From assembly GCA_051881435.1 (NCBI GenBank), contig JBJEPW010000042.1:15499-79498 (forward strand): 64,000 nt of DNA. Direction: 5' to 3'. Below the pieces are notes generated by a model, which saw nothing but the letters and a program-made list of their open reading frames with translations, ran no database searches and had not been told where the DNA came from. Positions 16,724 to 24,540 of this stretch are shown piece by piece (the first letter of the stretch is position 1; every line of letters starts with the position of its first letter). The translations under genes were made by a program, and so were the position numbers. This stretch comes from Fimenecus sp051881435 (GTDB lineage: Bacteria > Bacillota > Clostridia > Oscillospirales > Acutalibacteraceae).

Positions 16724-16957
16724 ACGGGCGGGCACGGAGACCCGCCCCTACAAGCACGCCGTGGGTTTTTGCATAATTTGCGGGACGATGTTTGGCTCTG
16801 TCCCCTACAAATTGCATTTAATTTGAGAGTATCGCTCCGTTTATGCCCCCTCTGACGAGGGGACCGGCAAATGCGAAGCATTTGTCTGGGGGAGAGATTT
16901 TCTTTCTCTCCCTCCGTCACGGATAAGCCGTGCCACCTCCCTCGTCAGAGGGAGGAA
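16724..16957. repeat. Cluster of intergenic repeats including MITE-like copy 2
   Basis: A 16724-16756 copy of the ACGGGCGGGCACGGAGACCC family is followed, at 16843-16957, by a reversed relative of the 2101-2233 element: CCCCCTCTGACGAGGGG, then AAATGCGAAGCATTT, GAGAGA/TCTCTC blocks and CCTCCCTCGTCAGAGGGAGG. A further degenerate copy (GTAGGGGTGATTCGCGAATTGC) lies at 17012-17040. Apart from these and the tRNA-like debris, 16659-17386 shows no gene. Confidence 0.65.
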
Positions 16958-17082
16958 TAATGGTTTGTCGCGAACACTGACATTTACAAATTTTAATTTG
17001 TCTATTTCATCGTAGGGGTGATTCGCGAATTGCTCCTACTTCTATCAGTCCGTTTTTATTATACAACTTTCTATAAAAAGTA

Positions 17083-17111
17083 AACCCCAAAGACTAACGC
17101 CTTTGGGGCTT
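17083..17111. terminator. Rho-independent terminator-like hairpin
   Basis: Stem CCCCAAAG and CTTTGGGG around ACTAACGC, followed by CTTT. It directly precedes a short match to the tRNA-Lys 3' end at 17112-17128. Confidence 0.5.
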
Positions 17112-17270
17112 TGGTGATCCACCGGAGACCCGACAAGGCAAAGCCTTGTCGATTTGCTTCGCAAATATCCTATTTTATGTCCCTTTTGCTGACGCAAAAG
17201 ATGGACGATGGAGTTCGAATCTCCGCAATGCCAAAAAAGAAACAGCCCGATTATATCGGACTGTTCTTTT
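17112..17270. other. tRNA-like debris and hairpin array left of attL
   Basis: 17112-17128 matches the last 17 nt of tRNA-Lys (minus strand). Three hairpins follow: CGACAAGGC/GCCTTGTCG (17131-17151), ATTTGC/GCAAAT (17152-17166) and CTTTTGC/GCAAAAG (17183-17200). At 17210-17233 a T-arm-like GGAGTTCGAATCTCC ends in CCA on the plus strand, and a terminator hairpin AACAGCCCGAT/ATCGGACTGTT (17241-17265) with a T-run completes it. No complete tRNA can be folded. Confidence 0.5.
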
Positions 17271-17271
17271 T

Positions 17272-17319
17272 TGGTGATCCACCGGAGATTCGAACTCCGG
17301 ACACCTTGATTAAAAGTCA
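17272..17319. repeat. attL: 48-bp copy of the tRNA-Lys 3' end
   Basis: Identical to 30758-30805, which is the 3' part of the intact tRNA-Lys gene from the CCA through the anticodon loop. Sequences diverge immediately outside the 48 bp. It marks the left boundary of the integrated element. Confidence 0.9.
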
Positions 17320-17386
17320 CATAAAAATAACAATTTACCAACTGTTATAAATATTTCACGAACTTGCATACGATAAACAAATATTT

Positions 17387-17932
17387 TTAAGTAATATTTC
17401 TTTGATTTCTAAGTTCTTTATCATAATTTTGCATATTACTTACGATTTGCGAAAGTCTATCGTCTTCACTCTTGTCAAATAAATATTCAGCAATTATTTT
17501 TGGAAGAATTATAATTGATGTTATGACAGACGCAAATGATGTAATAAGCGGAGCCAATAATTCTAAAATACTTATATTTTTTACACTTCGCATATATAAC
17601 CCTGCAAAAATGGTTGCCACAAAAGACAATATTAACATAATCACTATAACCATTGTTATTACAAAAAAAGCAATCTTCATTCCCCTCTTATGTTTTTGAC
17701 TTTTATCGGACGAAACAACATAATTGTTTAACAGATTAACAAAAGATTGATTATGCTTTTTCAATAAATTTTCATCACTATCATTTAATGACTCTTCCGT
17801 TGAAATTTCTAATAAATGTGAATTGTGACCTAACAAAATCCTATTTACTCGTTCTTTTTCAATAAACGGAATATCCTTTTTAGATACATTAATTGGTTTA
17901 GGATTCATATCAGGTACTCCGTTATCAGCCAT
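17387..17932 (-). CDS. Two-TM membrane protein next to ImmA
   Basis: 181 residues. A hydrophilic N-terminal half (about 90 residues) is followed by two membrane helices (FFVITMVIVIMLILSFVATI and LLAPLITSFASVITSIIILP, about residues 90-150) and a charged C-terminal segment DKSEDDRLSQIVSNMQNYDK. It overlaps the ImmA gene by 8 bp, so the two are translationally coupled. The family is not recognised. Position at the prophage end, with ImmA, suggests a lysogen-expressed accessory protein such as an exclusion or abortive factor (inference). Confidence 0.65.
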   Translation of the reverse strand: MADNGVPDMNPKPINVSKKDIPFIEKERVNRILLGHNSHLLEISTEESLNDSDENLLKKHNQSFVNLLNNYVVSSDKSQKHKRGMKIAFFVITMVIVIMLILSFVATIFAGLYMRSVKNISILELLAPLITSFASVITSIIILPKIIAEYLFDKSEDDRLSQIVSNMQNYDKELRNQRNIT

Positions 17933-18509
17933 TCTCTTTTACCTCTGCTAATTTTAATTCATTAATTCTCCTTCTAACTGCTTCGGGTGAGACTTTAAAA
18001 ATATCAGCTAATTTTTTAGTTGTTTCCAGCAAACTGTTTTCATCAAAGTTTTCATCATACTTCTTTTTAAATTGTTCTTCTGGCATCAATAAACAAGCCG
18101 CAAAATAATTTGCTCTTCTTTCTTCTGCTGTTTCCGACCGTTCATTAGTATAATATGTATTATAATAAGAGATTTGACTTTTTTCATCAAAATCAAATAT
18201 ATAATGAGCAATCTCATGAGCTATTGCGAATCTTTTGTGCCCGTAATTGTCGTCCGAATTAACTGCTATGATTTTGTCAGTACCAAAATCTTTTTCGTAT
18301 TCCAAACTTATTCCAACTAACCCCGACAATTCTCTTTCGTCAGGAATCATTTCAAAAATCTTAAATCCAATTTCCTTGGCAATATCGATTACTGGAACTG
18401 GAAAAAGTTCTTTAATGTTTGTCCCTTTCAGCAATTCTTTTGAAGCATTTGGCATTTGTTCAAGCTTAGTGTAGTTTTCTCTTATATTACTTATTATTTC
18501 TCTACACAT
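17925..18509 (-). CDS. immA: ImmA/IrrE family metallo-endopeptidase
   Basis: 194 residues from the ATG at 18507-18509, which has GGAGGAG at ideal spacing; a longer reading from 18545 lacks this. The zinc-protease motif HEIAH (about residues 98-102) lies in KRFAIAHEIAHYIFDFDE. The segment ERRANYFAACLLMPEEQF downstream supplies the third ligand region. ImmA in ICEBs1 cleaves the ImmR repressor after DNA damage. Here the presumed substrate is a phage regulator, but the S24 repressor of this element is of the self-cleaving type, so the pairing is uncertain. It is coupled to the membrane protein downstream. Confidence 0.88.
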   Translation of the reverse strand: MCREIISNIRENYTKLEQMPNASKELLKGTNIKELFPVPVIDIAKEIGFKIFEMIPDERELSGLVGISLEYEKDFGTDKIIAVNSDDNYGHKRFAIAHEIAHYIFDFDEKSQISYYNTYYTNERSETAEERRANYFAACLLMPEEQFKKKYDENFDENSLLETTKKLADIFKVSPEAVRRRINELKLAEVKENG

Positions 18510-18557
18510 TTTTACTCCTCCAAAAAAATGGACAATTTTGCCCATAAATACACCTCG

Positions 18558-18720
18558 TTTACATTTTTTTGAACATATATTTTAACAATAAATCCCACAT
18601 AAAAATGCTTTAAACTGTTTGTCAAAAAATGTAAATTTGCAGTATTTCATATATAAATTATCATAATTATAACAAAAAAGCAAGAAAATTGTAAAAAAAT
18701 GCAAATAAATGCATTTTTTT
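18558..18720. promoter_or_regulatory. Inverted repeats and putative promoter upstream of immA
   Basis: TTTACATTTTTT (18558-18569) and its complement AAAAAATGTAAA (18624-18635) form a 12-bp inverted pair. A minus-strand TTGACA overlaps the second arm, with TTATGT 17 bp on. At 18693-18720 lies a perfect 11-bp palindrome, AAAAAAATGCA/TGCATTTTTTT. The rest of 18510-18985 holds no gene apart from a terminator. Confidence 0.4.
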
Positions 18721-18927
18721 AACCAATAATCAAAAAACTAAGGAGATACTACAAAAGTATCCCCTATACAAAACACGTGTTTTTAAATTTGTTATATTTA
18801 TATTTTACATCAAGTGCATCATCCTGTCAAGCAGTCGATATTCAAGTACGGTTTCATTGATAAGACAGATGATAAATTTCACTAATAATCAAATATTGGA
18901 ATGGTAGATTTCAAAAAGATATTATAT

Positions 18928-18971
18928 AAAAACGCCCTCTGCAAAGGTGATTTCCGATGTAGAGGGTGTTT
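18928..18971 (-). terminator. Terminator of the DUF6514-like gene
   Basis: Stem from AACGCCCTCTGCA and its near complement at AGAGGGTGTTT, with T-run on the minus strand. It closely resembles the hairpin at 19352-19397. Confidence 0.65.
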
Positions 18972-18985
18972 GCTTTATCTGACAA

Positions 18986-19201
18986 TTACGGGTTAGTCAG
19001 ATAAAAGTCTTCGAGGATGGCGGGAATATGGACTGTTTCGACTTTACCGTTATTCAGCCTTTTAACAAGCTGTTTAACTGCTGCACTGTCGGTGGAAACA
19101 TCTTTAAAGACTTTCACAGTCTTTAAAGAAACGGCGACTATTCCGCAAGTCGTTACTCTCCTTTTCTCAATTTTAATGTGATGTCTGAATTTCAGATACA
19201 T
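18986..19201 (-). CDS. Small DUF6514-like protein
   Basis: 71 residues from the ATG at 19199-19201, which has AAGGAGCTG nine bases upstream. The pattern GIVAVSLKTVKVFKDVSTDS, AAVKQLVKRLNNGKVETVHI and AILEDFY matches the short DUF6514 type found in Oscillospirales genomes and their phages (tentative). Function unknown. It is flanked on both sides by nearly identical terminators, so it is a single-gene unit within the prophage. Confidence 0.6.
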   Translation of the reverse strand: MYLKFRHHIKIEKRRVTTCGIVAVSLKTVKVFKDVSTDSAAVKQLVKRLNNGKVETVHIPAILEDFYLTNP

Positions 19202-19351
19202 CGTTTTCAGCTCCTTTATTCTGTTTTTTCTTAAAAAAGAAGTGAGATAAGGAACACTGTAATTGATGCACAACCTTTGAGGTGAATATCACTTTTCAAG
19301 TTAAAAATCAACTATAATTGCAAAAATATAAATAAATATGGTTAAAATATT

Positions 19352-19397
19352 AAAAAAAACACCCTCTGTCAAGGCGAATTACCGTTACAGAGGGTGT
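19352..19397 (-). terminator. Terminator of the lysis gene cluster
   Basis: ACACCCTCTGT (19359-19369) pairs with ACAGAGGGTGT (19387-19397). Eight A residues on the left (19352-19359) give the minus-strand T-run. It lies 93 bp beyond the holin stop. Confidence 0.75.
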
Positions 19398-19489
19398 TGT
19401 GGTTATGGTCCTTTTTTCAGACCGTTATGAATTTAATTTTTATATTATGATATCATTGTATCATTTATTAAATTGCAATCGATTGCAAT

Positions 19490-19807
19490 TTACTCATTAA
19501 GCTGTTCTGTGTCATTTGCAGAACCGGTGTTTACATTTATATTAAAATAATTCTTAATTCCTTTGTATCCGTCATACGCGCCTGACGATGCGAGACCTGA
19601 CGCAAGGCCGCCGAGCAGGACCTCGGGTATAAACTGCCATCCGTTTATCCACGAATTGAGCAAAATGCCCAGCACCGCCAGGAGCAACGGGATAAACTTA
19701 TTAATCTTATCTGTGGGGACCACATTTTTCAGAATGTAGCCCACGCACAGGCAGATAAGCATTACTGCTATGACAAAGTAATCTTTTAACATTTCAAAAA
19801 AGTTCAT
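19490..19807 (-). CDS. Phage holin
   Basis: 105 residues from the ATG at 19805-19807 (AAGGAGATG upstream). An N-terminal helix (YFVIAVMLICLCVGYIL), a second (FIPLLLAVLGILLNSWI) and a glycine-rich third (IPEVLLGGLASGLASSGAYDG) match the holins of the phage_holin_4/5 type, which open the membrane for the endolysin. It starts 13 bp after the endolysin gene. The short charged C-terminus is typical. Confidence 0.82.
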   Translation of the reverse strand: MNFFEMLKDYFVIAVMLICLCVGYILKNVVPTDKINKFIPLLLAVLGILLNSWINGWQFIPEVLLGGLASGLASSGAYDGYKGIKNYFNINVNTGSANDTEQLNE

Positions 19808-19820
19808 AATATACATCTCC

Positions 19821-20630
19821 TTAATATTTAAATCCACATTTGACCATATCCGCCAATGTCAATGGCCCAATATTACCGTCTTGTTCAAGACCTCTGCGTC
19901 TTTGGTATTCCTTAACGGCACCAAGCAAGTTTTTACCGAAATAATTGCCCAATGCAGATACCGGTGTATAAAGCGGATAGTTTTTTCTCATCCACGCTGC
20001 TATCTTACCGATATTTTCATGAGTGTCCCCGTATTTGAAATATCCTCTTGCCGGGAGAAAGCTCTCTTCTTTGGGCAATTCTTTGAATTTAATACCGTTT
20101 GTTTTCTTGATGGTTGTAAATTCAGGGTCAATATAGAACAGCTTTTCGGGTTTATCTGCTCCATTTGTGCAATTCAGTACCCATTTTTCCTTTGAGTTCT
20201 GCACCCAGCCGTTGCCTTTAATGCGACCTTTACCGGCAGAAAAATGAAAGTGATTGCCCGTTGCGTTTCCGTCAGTCCCTTCATAACAAATGAGTTTTCC
20301 TCTTTTGAATTTCTGCCCAACTTTAAGGCGCATGATGTCACTATCATTCGGATGCGTCACAATGAGCGTTACATAATCGCTTGTTCCGTCTGCAAAATAT
20401 ACTTTTGAGGTGCTTTCAAGCCAAATTGTATTTGTGCCTTTTGTGTAAATCCGTTTAATTTCCATTTCGTCACAAGGACAATACATCGGGCTTCTGCCGG
20501 TATCTCCACACGCTTCGTCCCACGGATAGTCCTTAGGCGAACCTGTATTGTGTGGGCCGTGGCTGTAATTGCCTGTGTAACCCTGTGTAATGTTAATTAC
20601 CTTGCAAAGATATGTAAGATAGTTTTTCAT
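19821..20630 (-). CDS. Endolysin: M23-like peptidase with peptidoglycan-binding domain
   Basis: 269 residues without a signal peptide, as expected for a holin-dependent lysin. The N-terminal catalytic part contains the M23/LytM-like signature GNHFHFSAGKG (about residue 124) and upstream NYSHGPHNTGSPKDYPWDEA, which may supply the other zinc ligand. The C-terminal 75 residues form a PG_binding_1 repeat: FKYGDTHENIGKIAAWMR to AVKEYQRRRGLEQDGNIGPL. It is preceded by GGAGGAATAAAACC. It lies between the small TM protein and the holin. Confidence 0.85.
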   Translation of the reverse strand: MKNYLTYLCKVINITQGYTGNYSHGPHNTGSPKDYPWDEACGDTGRSPMYCPCDEMEIKRIYTKGTNTIWLESTSKVYFADGTSDYVTLIVTHPNDSDIMRLKVGQKFKRGKLICYEGTDGNATGNHFHFSAGKGRIKGNGWVQNSKEKWVLNCTNGADKPEKLFYIDPEFTTIKKTNGIKFKELPKEESFLPARGYFKYGDTHENIGKIAAWMRKNYPLYTPVSALGNYFGKNLLGAVKEYQRRRGLEQDGNIGPLTLADMVKCGFKY

Positions 20631-20634
20631 GGTT

Positions 20635-20928
20635 TTATTCCTCCTCTAATTGCTTAATCAAGTCCTGATATTTATGTTTCACGGCGCCGTTGCCGCCGAG
20701 AGATATGTATTTGTCTCCTGCCGCAATGCGCTCGGACAGTGGCATTTCCTCGCTCATTATTACAAGGCGAAGAATATTCAAATAATTCTCTCTGTCGTGC
20801 CTGTCTTTCCGCTCACGCCACTTTTCTTCACGACGTATGAATTTATATGCCGTGATTATGAAAGTGAAAATAACAGTCAATGCCGTGATTACACTTGCAA
20901 TCAGTATTATCTTTTCCGCTACCGTCAT
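20635..20928 (-). CDS. Single-TM phage protein (lysis accessory, XhlA-like position)
   Basis: 97 residues: an N-terminal helix (IILIASVITALTVIFTFIITAY) followed by a strongly charged region (RREEKWRERKDRHDRENYLN) and a helical C-terminus ending LIKQLEEE. The order of this protein, endolysin and holin resembles lysis cassettes that include an XhlA-like membrane accessory. Homology to XhlA itself is not claimed. It overlaps the next upstream gene by 4 bp and is 4 bp from the endolysin. Confidence 0.65.
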   Translation of the reverse strand: MTVAEKIILIASVITALTVIFTFIITAYKFIRREEKWRERKDRHDRENYLNILRLVIMSEEMPLSERIAAGDKYISLGGNGAVKHKYQDLIKQLEEE

Positions 20929-21119
20929 TCATTCTCACCTCCCAATACGCTTTTAGCCGCTGACCGCACCTGCGCGAGTGTTTGAGCCGATGCAAGACCT
21001 TCGGCAAGGGCTTGCGCTTTATCAATTTTTTCGGTTCCTTCAACCGCTGAGTTTTCGGCCATTGTTTCATCCATTTCGATGTCTTTTTCAATAATTATTC
21101 CGTTTTCACAAATTCGCAT
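20925..21119 (-). CDS. Short phage protein before the lysis genes
   Basis: 64 residues from the ATG at 21117-21119 (GGGGGTG upstream). The start MRICENGIIIEKDIEMDETM resembles the short MKICENG... proteins that sit between the last tail gene and the lysis genes in clostridial phages. An Ala-rich helix AQALAEGLASAQTLAQVRSA follows. Function unknown. Its position supports the reading of 21122-21304 as the end of a tail gene. Confidence 0.6.
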   Translation of the reverse strand: MRICENGIIIEKDIEMDETMAENSAVEGTEKIDKAQALAEGLASAQTLAQVRSAAKSVLGGENE

Positions 21120-21474
21120 TTTTAACACCCCCACAATTCAATCGAACTTCCTGCTTGTAATGGTATAAAATTACTTGAAGTATCGTATATGAAAATTTCA
21201 ATGTCGGAAATGTTTGTTTTTGATAAATCATTCGTAGCAAGATTACAATACCGAGATAACGCCCTTTTGAAATATTGTTTATCGGCTCTCCTACCCAAAA
21301 TTTGTTATTTTTCTTTTTTGTTGCGTAACAGGAAAAATCATTCGTGCAATAGATATACACCTTAAACGGCGTGGAAAGCTTCGGTTTTGTCTTTCTGACT
21401 TCCAAGGTCTTTTTACCATTGGCTATCAGCTCGCACCACCGCGGCTGAATACTCATTAAAACTGCTTTGCTCAT
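21106..21474 (-). CDS. ASCH-domain protein with foreign C-terminus
   Basis: 122 residues from the ATG at 21472-21474 (AAGGAG upstream). Residues 1-40 (AVLMSIQPRWCELIANGKKT, then LEVRKTKPK) and VYIYCTNDFSCYATKKKNNK match phage-type ASCH domains, an RNA/nucleotide-binding PUA-like fold. After about residue 70 (GRYLGIV) the sequence no longer looks like the family. It becomes LLRMIYQKQTFPTLKFSYTI and runs over the next gene's start. In the overlapping frame the same DNA reads as a plausible tail-protein end. The gene is therefore probably truncated by a deletion junction. Confidence 0.65.
   Translation of the reverse strand: MSKAVLMSIQPRWCELIANGKKTLEVRKTKPKLSTPFKVYIYCTNDFSCYATKKKNNKFWVGEPINNISKGRYLGIVILLRMIYQKQTFPTLKFSYTILQVILYHYKQEVRLNCGGVKNANL
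21122..21304 (-). pseudogene. 3' remnant of a phage tail/baseplate-type gene
   Basis: Frame distinct from the ASCH gene and open for 60 codons. The last 40 read NLATNDLSKTNISDIEIFIY and DTSSNFIPLQAGSSIELWGC, well-composed protein sequence stopping 2 bp before the MRICENG gene, with no start codon or ribosome binding site of its own. Location and composition fit the C-terminus of a phage structural protein whose body has been deleted. No family is asserted. Confidence 0.45.
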
Positions 21475-21478
21475 TGCT

Positions 21479-21832
21479 TTACTCCTTATTGAAAACATTT
21501 TCATCCGCATGCAACTGTGTTTCAAAGACAAAATGCGCCATATTCCAGCTCATTCTTCCGCTGCGGAAATTTTCGTCAAGCTCTCTTAATTTTGCTCGTA
21601 TTTCAGGCTGAAAATAGAATTGTACTTTCGGCGGTATGTAACAGTTATTTAATTTAAGCTTTTTAATAAACCGTTCCTCAAACTCCCAGCGTTCATCATT
21701 ACTTAACGGATGCGCGTACGGTATCTTCTTTTCTTTCTTATAGCGGTCATAAAACTTTTTTATTCCGGGGTTGTTGATGTTGATGAAATAATAGAAATCA
21801 AAGTTGAATATAAAAACTGATTTATCATTCAT
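21479..21832 (-). CDS. Hypothetical phage protein
   Basis: 117 residues, no membrane helix. An aromatic N-terminus (SVFIFNFDFYYFININNPGI) is followed by charged helical sequence (FYDRYKKEKKIPYAHPLSND, ERFIKKLKL). The start has only a weak AAAGATG. It lies 4 bp after the coiled-coil gene and 4 bp before the ASCH gene, inside the early region. Family not recognised. Confidence 0.55.
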   Translation of the reverse strand: MNDKSVFIFNFDFYYFININNPGIKKFYDRYKKEKKIPYAHPLSNDERWEFEERFIKKLKLNNCYIPPKVQFYFQPEIRAKLRELDENFRSGRMSWNMAHFVFETQLHADENVFNKE

Positions 21833-21836
21833 ACAA

Positions 21837-22859
21837 TCATCTTTCCGCTTTTTCTTTCATAGCGTTGGTGAGTTTCAACACTGCGCCCTTAAACTTGTTC
21901 TGCTGTTCTGTTTCCATATCCGAAATAAGAGAAAAGAGGGAATTAAAATTATCCTGGATTGCCTGAACATATACCATTGCCTGAGCGGATTTGGTATCTG
22001 CCAATGCAAGCTGTTTTTGCAGCTTTTCCTTTTCATCGGCATCGGCTGTTATAACAGACTCCAGCTCTTTAATTCTTTCTGCCAGTTTTTCCGTTTTTTC
22101 TTTCATCTTTGCCTTGACTTCCTTCTCAGTCTCTTTTTTTGCAAGAATAACAGCCTCGTCAATCTGCTTTTGAATTTCGGCGCTGTTATCCTGTTCCGAG
22201 GCTTCGCCGGCAAGTTCCGATTTAAGCTCCTCTCTCAATTCTCCGCTGATTTTTTCGGTGAGCTCTTCAATTTCGATTTTATGAGCGCTTTCCTTATTAC
22301 GGAGCTGTACTTCAAGCTCTTTTATTCTTTCGTACATTTCATCCTTTTCGGCGTCATACCCACTGTTTTCCGCTGAATCGGGCTCCACATCCTCTGACTG
22401 CGCATCTTCAAGCTGTTCCTGCAAAATGTTAATTTGTTCGCCCATTTCCTTATTCTTTTTAATAAGCTCTTTGATTTCGGAAACGGACATATTTTCAAAC
22501 TCGCCGCTTGCCAAGCCTTCGGCACGGTCAACAGGGTTCATACCGGCTATAAGCTCAAGCTTTGTTATGCCGAGGTTTGCATTTGATTGCAAAACCGAAG
22601 GTCCGAGGCGCTCATAGGTTGAGATGTAGTTATATGCCATTCTTGCTTTTATTCCTGCCTTCTGTTCGCAGTAATCTTCAAAGGTTTCATAACTGAGCTG
22701 TACATAAAGCTTTTCATCTCTCATATGCTTTAAATCTTTGCACACCTCAAAAAGAGCCTGTGCGGCAATTGTTCCGTTTGCCATTATCCGCTGATGAGTT
22801 CTGAAAGCCTCCTCATAATCTGTAATCTCTCTTGCTTCAACGCTTATTATTTCACTCAT
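21837..22859 (-). CDS. Long coiled-coil phage protein, DUF3102-like N-terminus
   Basis: 340 residues. Residues 1-115 resemble phage/plasmid proteins with a DUF3102/KorB-like helical head (MSEIISVEAREITDYEEAFR, TFEDYCEQKAGIKARMAYNY, KLELIAGM). Residues about 125-300 are a continuous coiled coil rich in Glu and Lys. The C-terminal 40 residues are helical (FNSLFSLISDMETEQQNKFK). No catalytic residues are seen. It is probably a DNA-binding or partition/replication accessory protein of the early operon (inference). AAGGAGTG precedes the ATG. Confidence 0.6.
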   Translation of the reverse strand: MSEIISVEAREITDYEEAFRTHQRIMANGTIAAQALFEVCKDLKHMRDEKLYVQLSYETFEDYCEQKAGIKARMAYNYISTYERLGPSVLQSNANLGITKLELIAGMNPVDRAEGLASGEFENMSVSEIKELIKKNKEMGEQINILQEQLEDAQSEDVEPDSAENSGYDAEKDEMYERIKELEVQLRNKESAHKIEIEELTEKISGELREELKSELAGEASEQDNSAEIQKQIDEAVILAKKETEKEVKAKMKEKTEKLAERIKELESVITADADEKEKLQKQLALADTKSAQAMVYVQAIQDNFNSLFSLISDMETEQQNKFKGAVLKLTNAMKEKAER

Positions 22860-22871
22860 AATTTACACTCC

Positions 22872-24527
22872 TTATGCCGCACTCTCTGCGGTCTTTTTTC
22901 TTTTACTGCCGGCTTTAACCCATGCAATCCACTCGTTAATAAACTGCTGTTCATTCTTTGTAGGATTTCTGTTACCCTTGCCGTGATGTTGTGCTATACG
23001 CTTATCTCTGTCATTAACTTCGATTGTAATTAAGCGCCTATTAGGCTTATCGACTCGCCGCATAAATAAAATGGTTGTTTTCCCATTCATGTGGCGGCTT
23101 GCATAGCCCTTAACACAGTGACAGAGAATCTTTCCCTCTTCAACAATGTCATTAACACCAAGCGGTATGACAATTCTGTATTCACCGTTTGAATATTCAT
23201 ACATTTTTCGGAGTTTCTCATATCGTTTCTGATATTTTCCAAAGGCCTCGGCATCGTGCTTAACCGATATATTTGCGCTTGCCTCGTCATGAGCCTTTTT
23301 TAAATGTTTAGGGAATATAACATCATCACGGGAAAGGTCATATTTAAGCTCGGCGGCGAATTTTAAATAGTCAGTCCACATTACGGCTGTATTTTCATAA
23401 TTAAAGCTATCTCTGTTTTTCTTTTTGCTTGTTTGCTTTTCAAGATAATTAAAGGTATGAGTTATGTTCAGCTCATGAGTTTTAATAGCCTGCGCCACTC
23501 TGACTGCCGAATCACCGGCATATTTATTCACATATCCGGCAACAGTCAAATAGGGTATATTCTTTTTTACTTTTTTTAAAAGCTGATACACTTTAAAATC
23601 AATATCGCCGTAATAATGCTCTCGGAAATCCTTAAACTGGGCTTTATTCATTCCGAACATATCCTTGGGCTTCTTTGCGTTCCAATCTATGTACCGTTTC
23701 ATCGGCTTGTTATGCATTAAATTACAGACAAAATCCGATAAATCCAGCTTTAAAAGCTTTTCAACATTGGGATAGATGGCGTAATAACAAATAAACTTAA
23801 CATACGGACATTCGCCGCAGTAATAGTAGTTTGATGAATATATGTTGTAATACCAATTACGATACTTTTCGCAAAACAGCTCAAGCGGCACATATTTAAG
23901 AAAGGTTTTTTGGAGTCGGTCAAGACACACAAGGTCATAACCTCTTTTTTCAATGTCGGAAATGTTATACCACCATGTTTTAGTAAACGGTTCACATATG
24001 CTTTTAGGCTCGTAAAAATCGCAGTTATTTAAACCTAAATATAAGTAATCGTAACCTTGTTTAAAAATCCTTACATTGCCCGGTGTTATGTAATATACTG
24101 CTGTTAATTGGTACTCCGCTTCAGGAAGGTATGATTTTGTGTATTTTTTATGACCGTAATAGCAGAGAAGATACACTGCGTCTTTTACCGGCTTTATAAG
24201 CACTATGCGTTTCCACCCTTCAAGGTTTTTACATCCCTTGGCACGGTATGTCTCTTTTGCCGTGACAGCTGCTCCGCACTCGGGGCAGGTCGTTCCCTGG
24301 TTATGTTTAGTGCGTATAAATTCATAATGCTTATCCGTCTCTGTACGCTGTGTGTAGTCATAGTAAAAATGCTTACCGCAATGAGTACACCAGCACTCTC
24401 TGTAACCGTCTTTTCTGTTGTCCTTGAAAAATAAATACGGCTCAAACACATAATTCATTTTTTCAAAGTCTTCATCATTCAGTTCAGGAATATGATTGAG
24501 AATATCGTCCTTTGTTTTGTATATCAC
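22872..24527 (-). CDS. PcfJ-like protein
   Basis: About 551 residues from the GTG at 24525-24527, which has GAGGGGGCGG upstream; a longer reading would overlap pcfK without a ribosome binding site. An N-terminal zinc-binding part carries CWCTHCGKHF and CPECGAAV. The C-terminal PcfJ region contains NGEYRIVIPLGVNDIVEEGK, LCHCVKGYASRHMNGKTTIL and IAQHHGKGNRNPTKNEQQFI. PcfJ-like proteins occur in conjugative elements and clostridial phages; their activity is not established. It is coupled with the PcfK-like gene 13 bp upstream. Confidence 0.82.
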   Translation of the reverse strand: MIYKTKDDILNHIPELNDEDFEKMNYVFEPYLFFKDNRKDGYRECWCTHCGKHFYYDYTQRTETDKHYEFIRTKHNQGTTCPECGAAVTAKETYRAKGCKNLEGWKRIVLIKPVKDAVYLLCYYGHKKYTKSYLPEAEYQLTAVYYITPGNVRIFKQGYDYLYLGLNNCDFYEPKSICEPFTKTWWYNISDIEKRGYDLVCLDRLQKTFLKYVPLELFCEKYRNWYYNIYSSNYYYCGECPYVKFICYYAIYPNVEKLLKLDLSDFVCNLMHNKPMKRYIDWNAKKPKDMFGMNKAQFKDFREHYYGDIDFKVYQLLKKVKKNIPYLTVAGYVNKYAGDSAVRVAQAIKTHELNITHTFNYLEKQTSKKKNRDSFNYENTAVMWTDYLKFAAELKYDLSRDDVIFPKHLKKAHDEASANISVKHDAEAFGKYQKRYEKLRKMYEYSNGEYRIVIPLGVNDIVEEGKILCHCVKGYASRHMNGKTTILFMRRVDKPNRRLITIEVNDRDKRIAQHHGKGNRNPTKNEQQFINEWIAWVKAGSKRKKTAESAA

Positions 24528-24540
24528 CGATGCCGCCCCC

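Noticed and set aside
17045..17350. Frames of 98 and 79 codons over attL
   Set aside because: They translate tRNA-Lys sequence (the familiar EIRTPDTLIKS artefact) and terminator hairpins.
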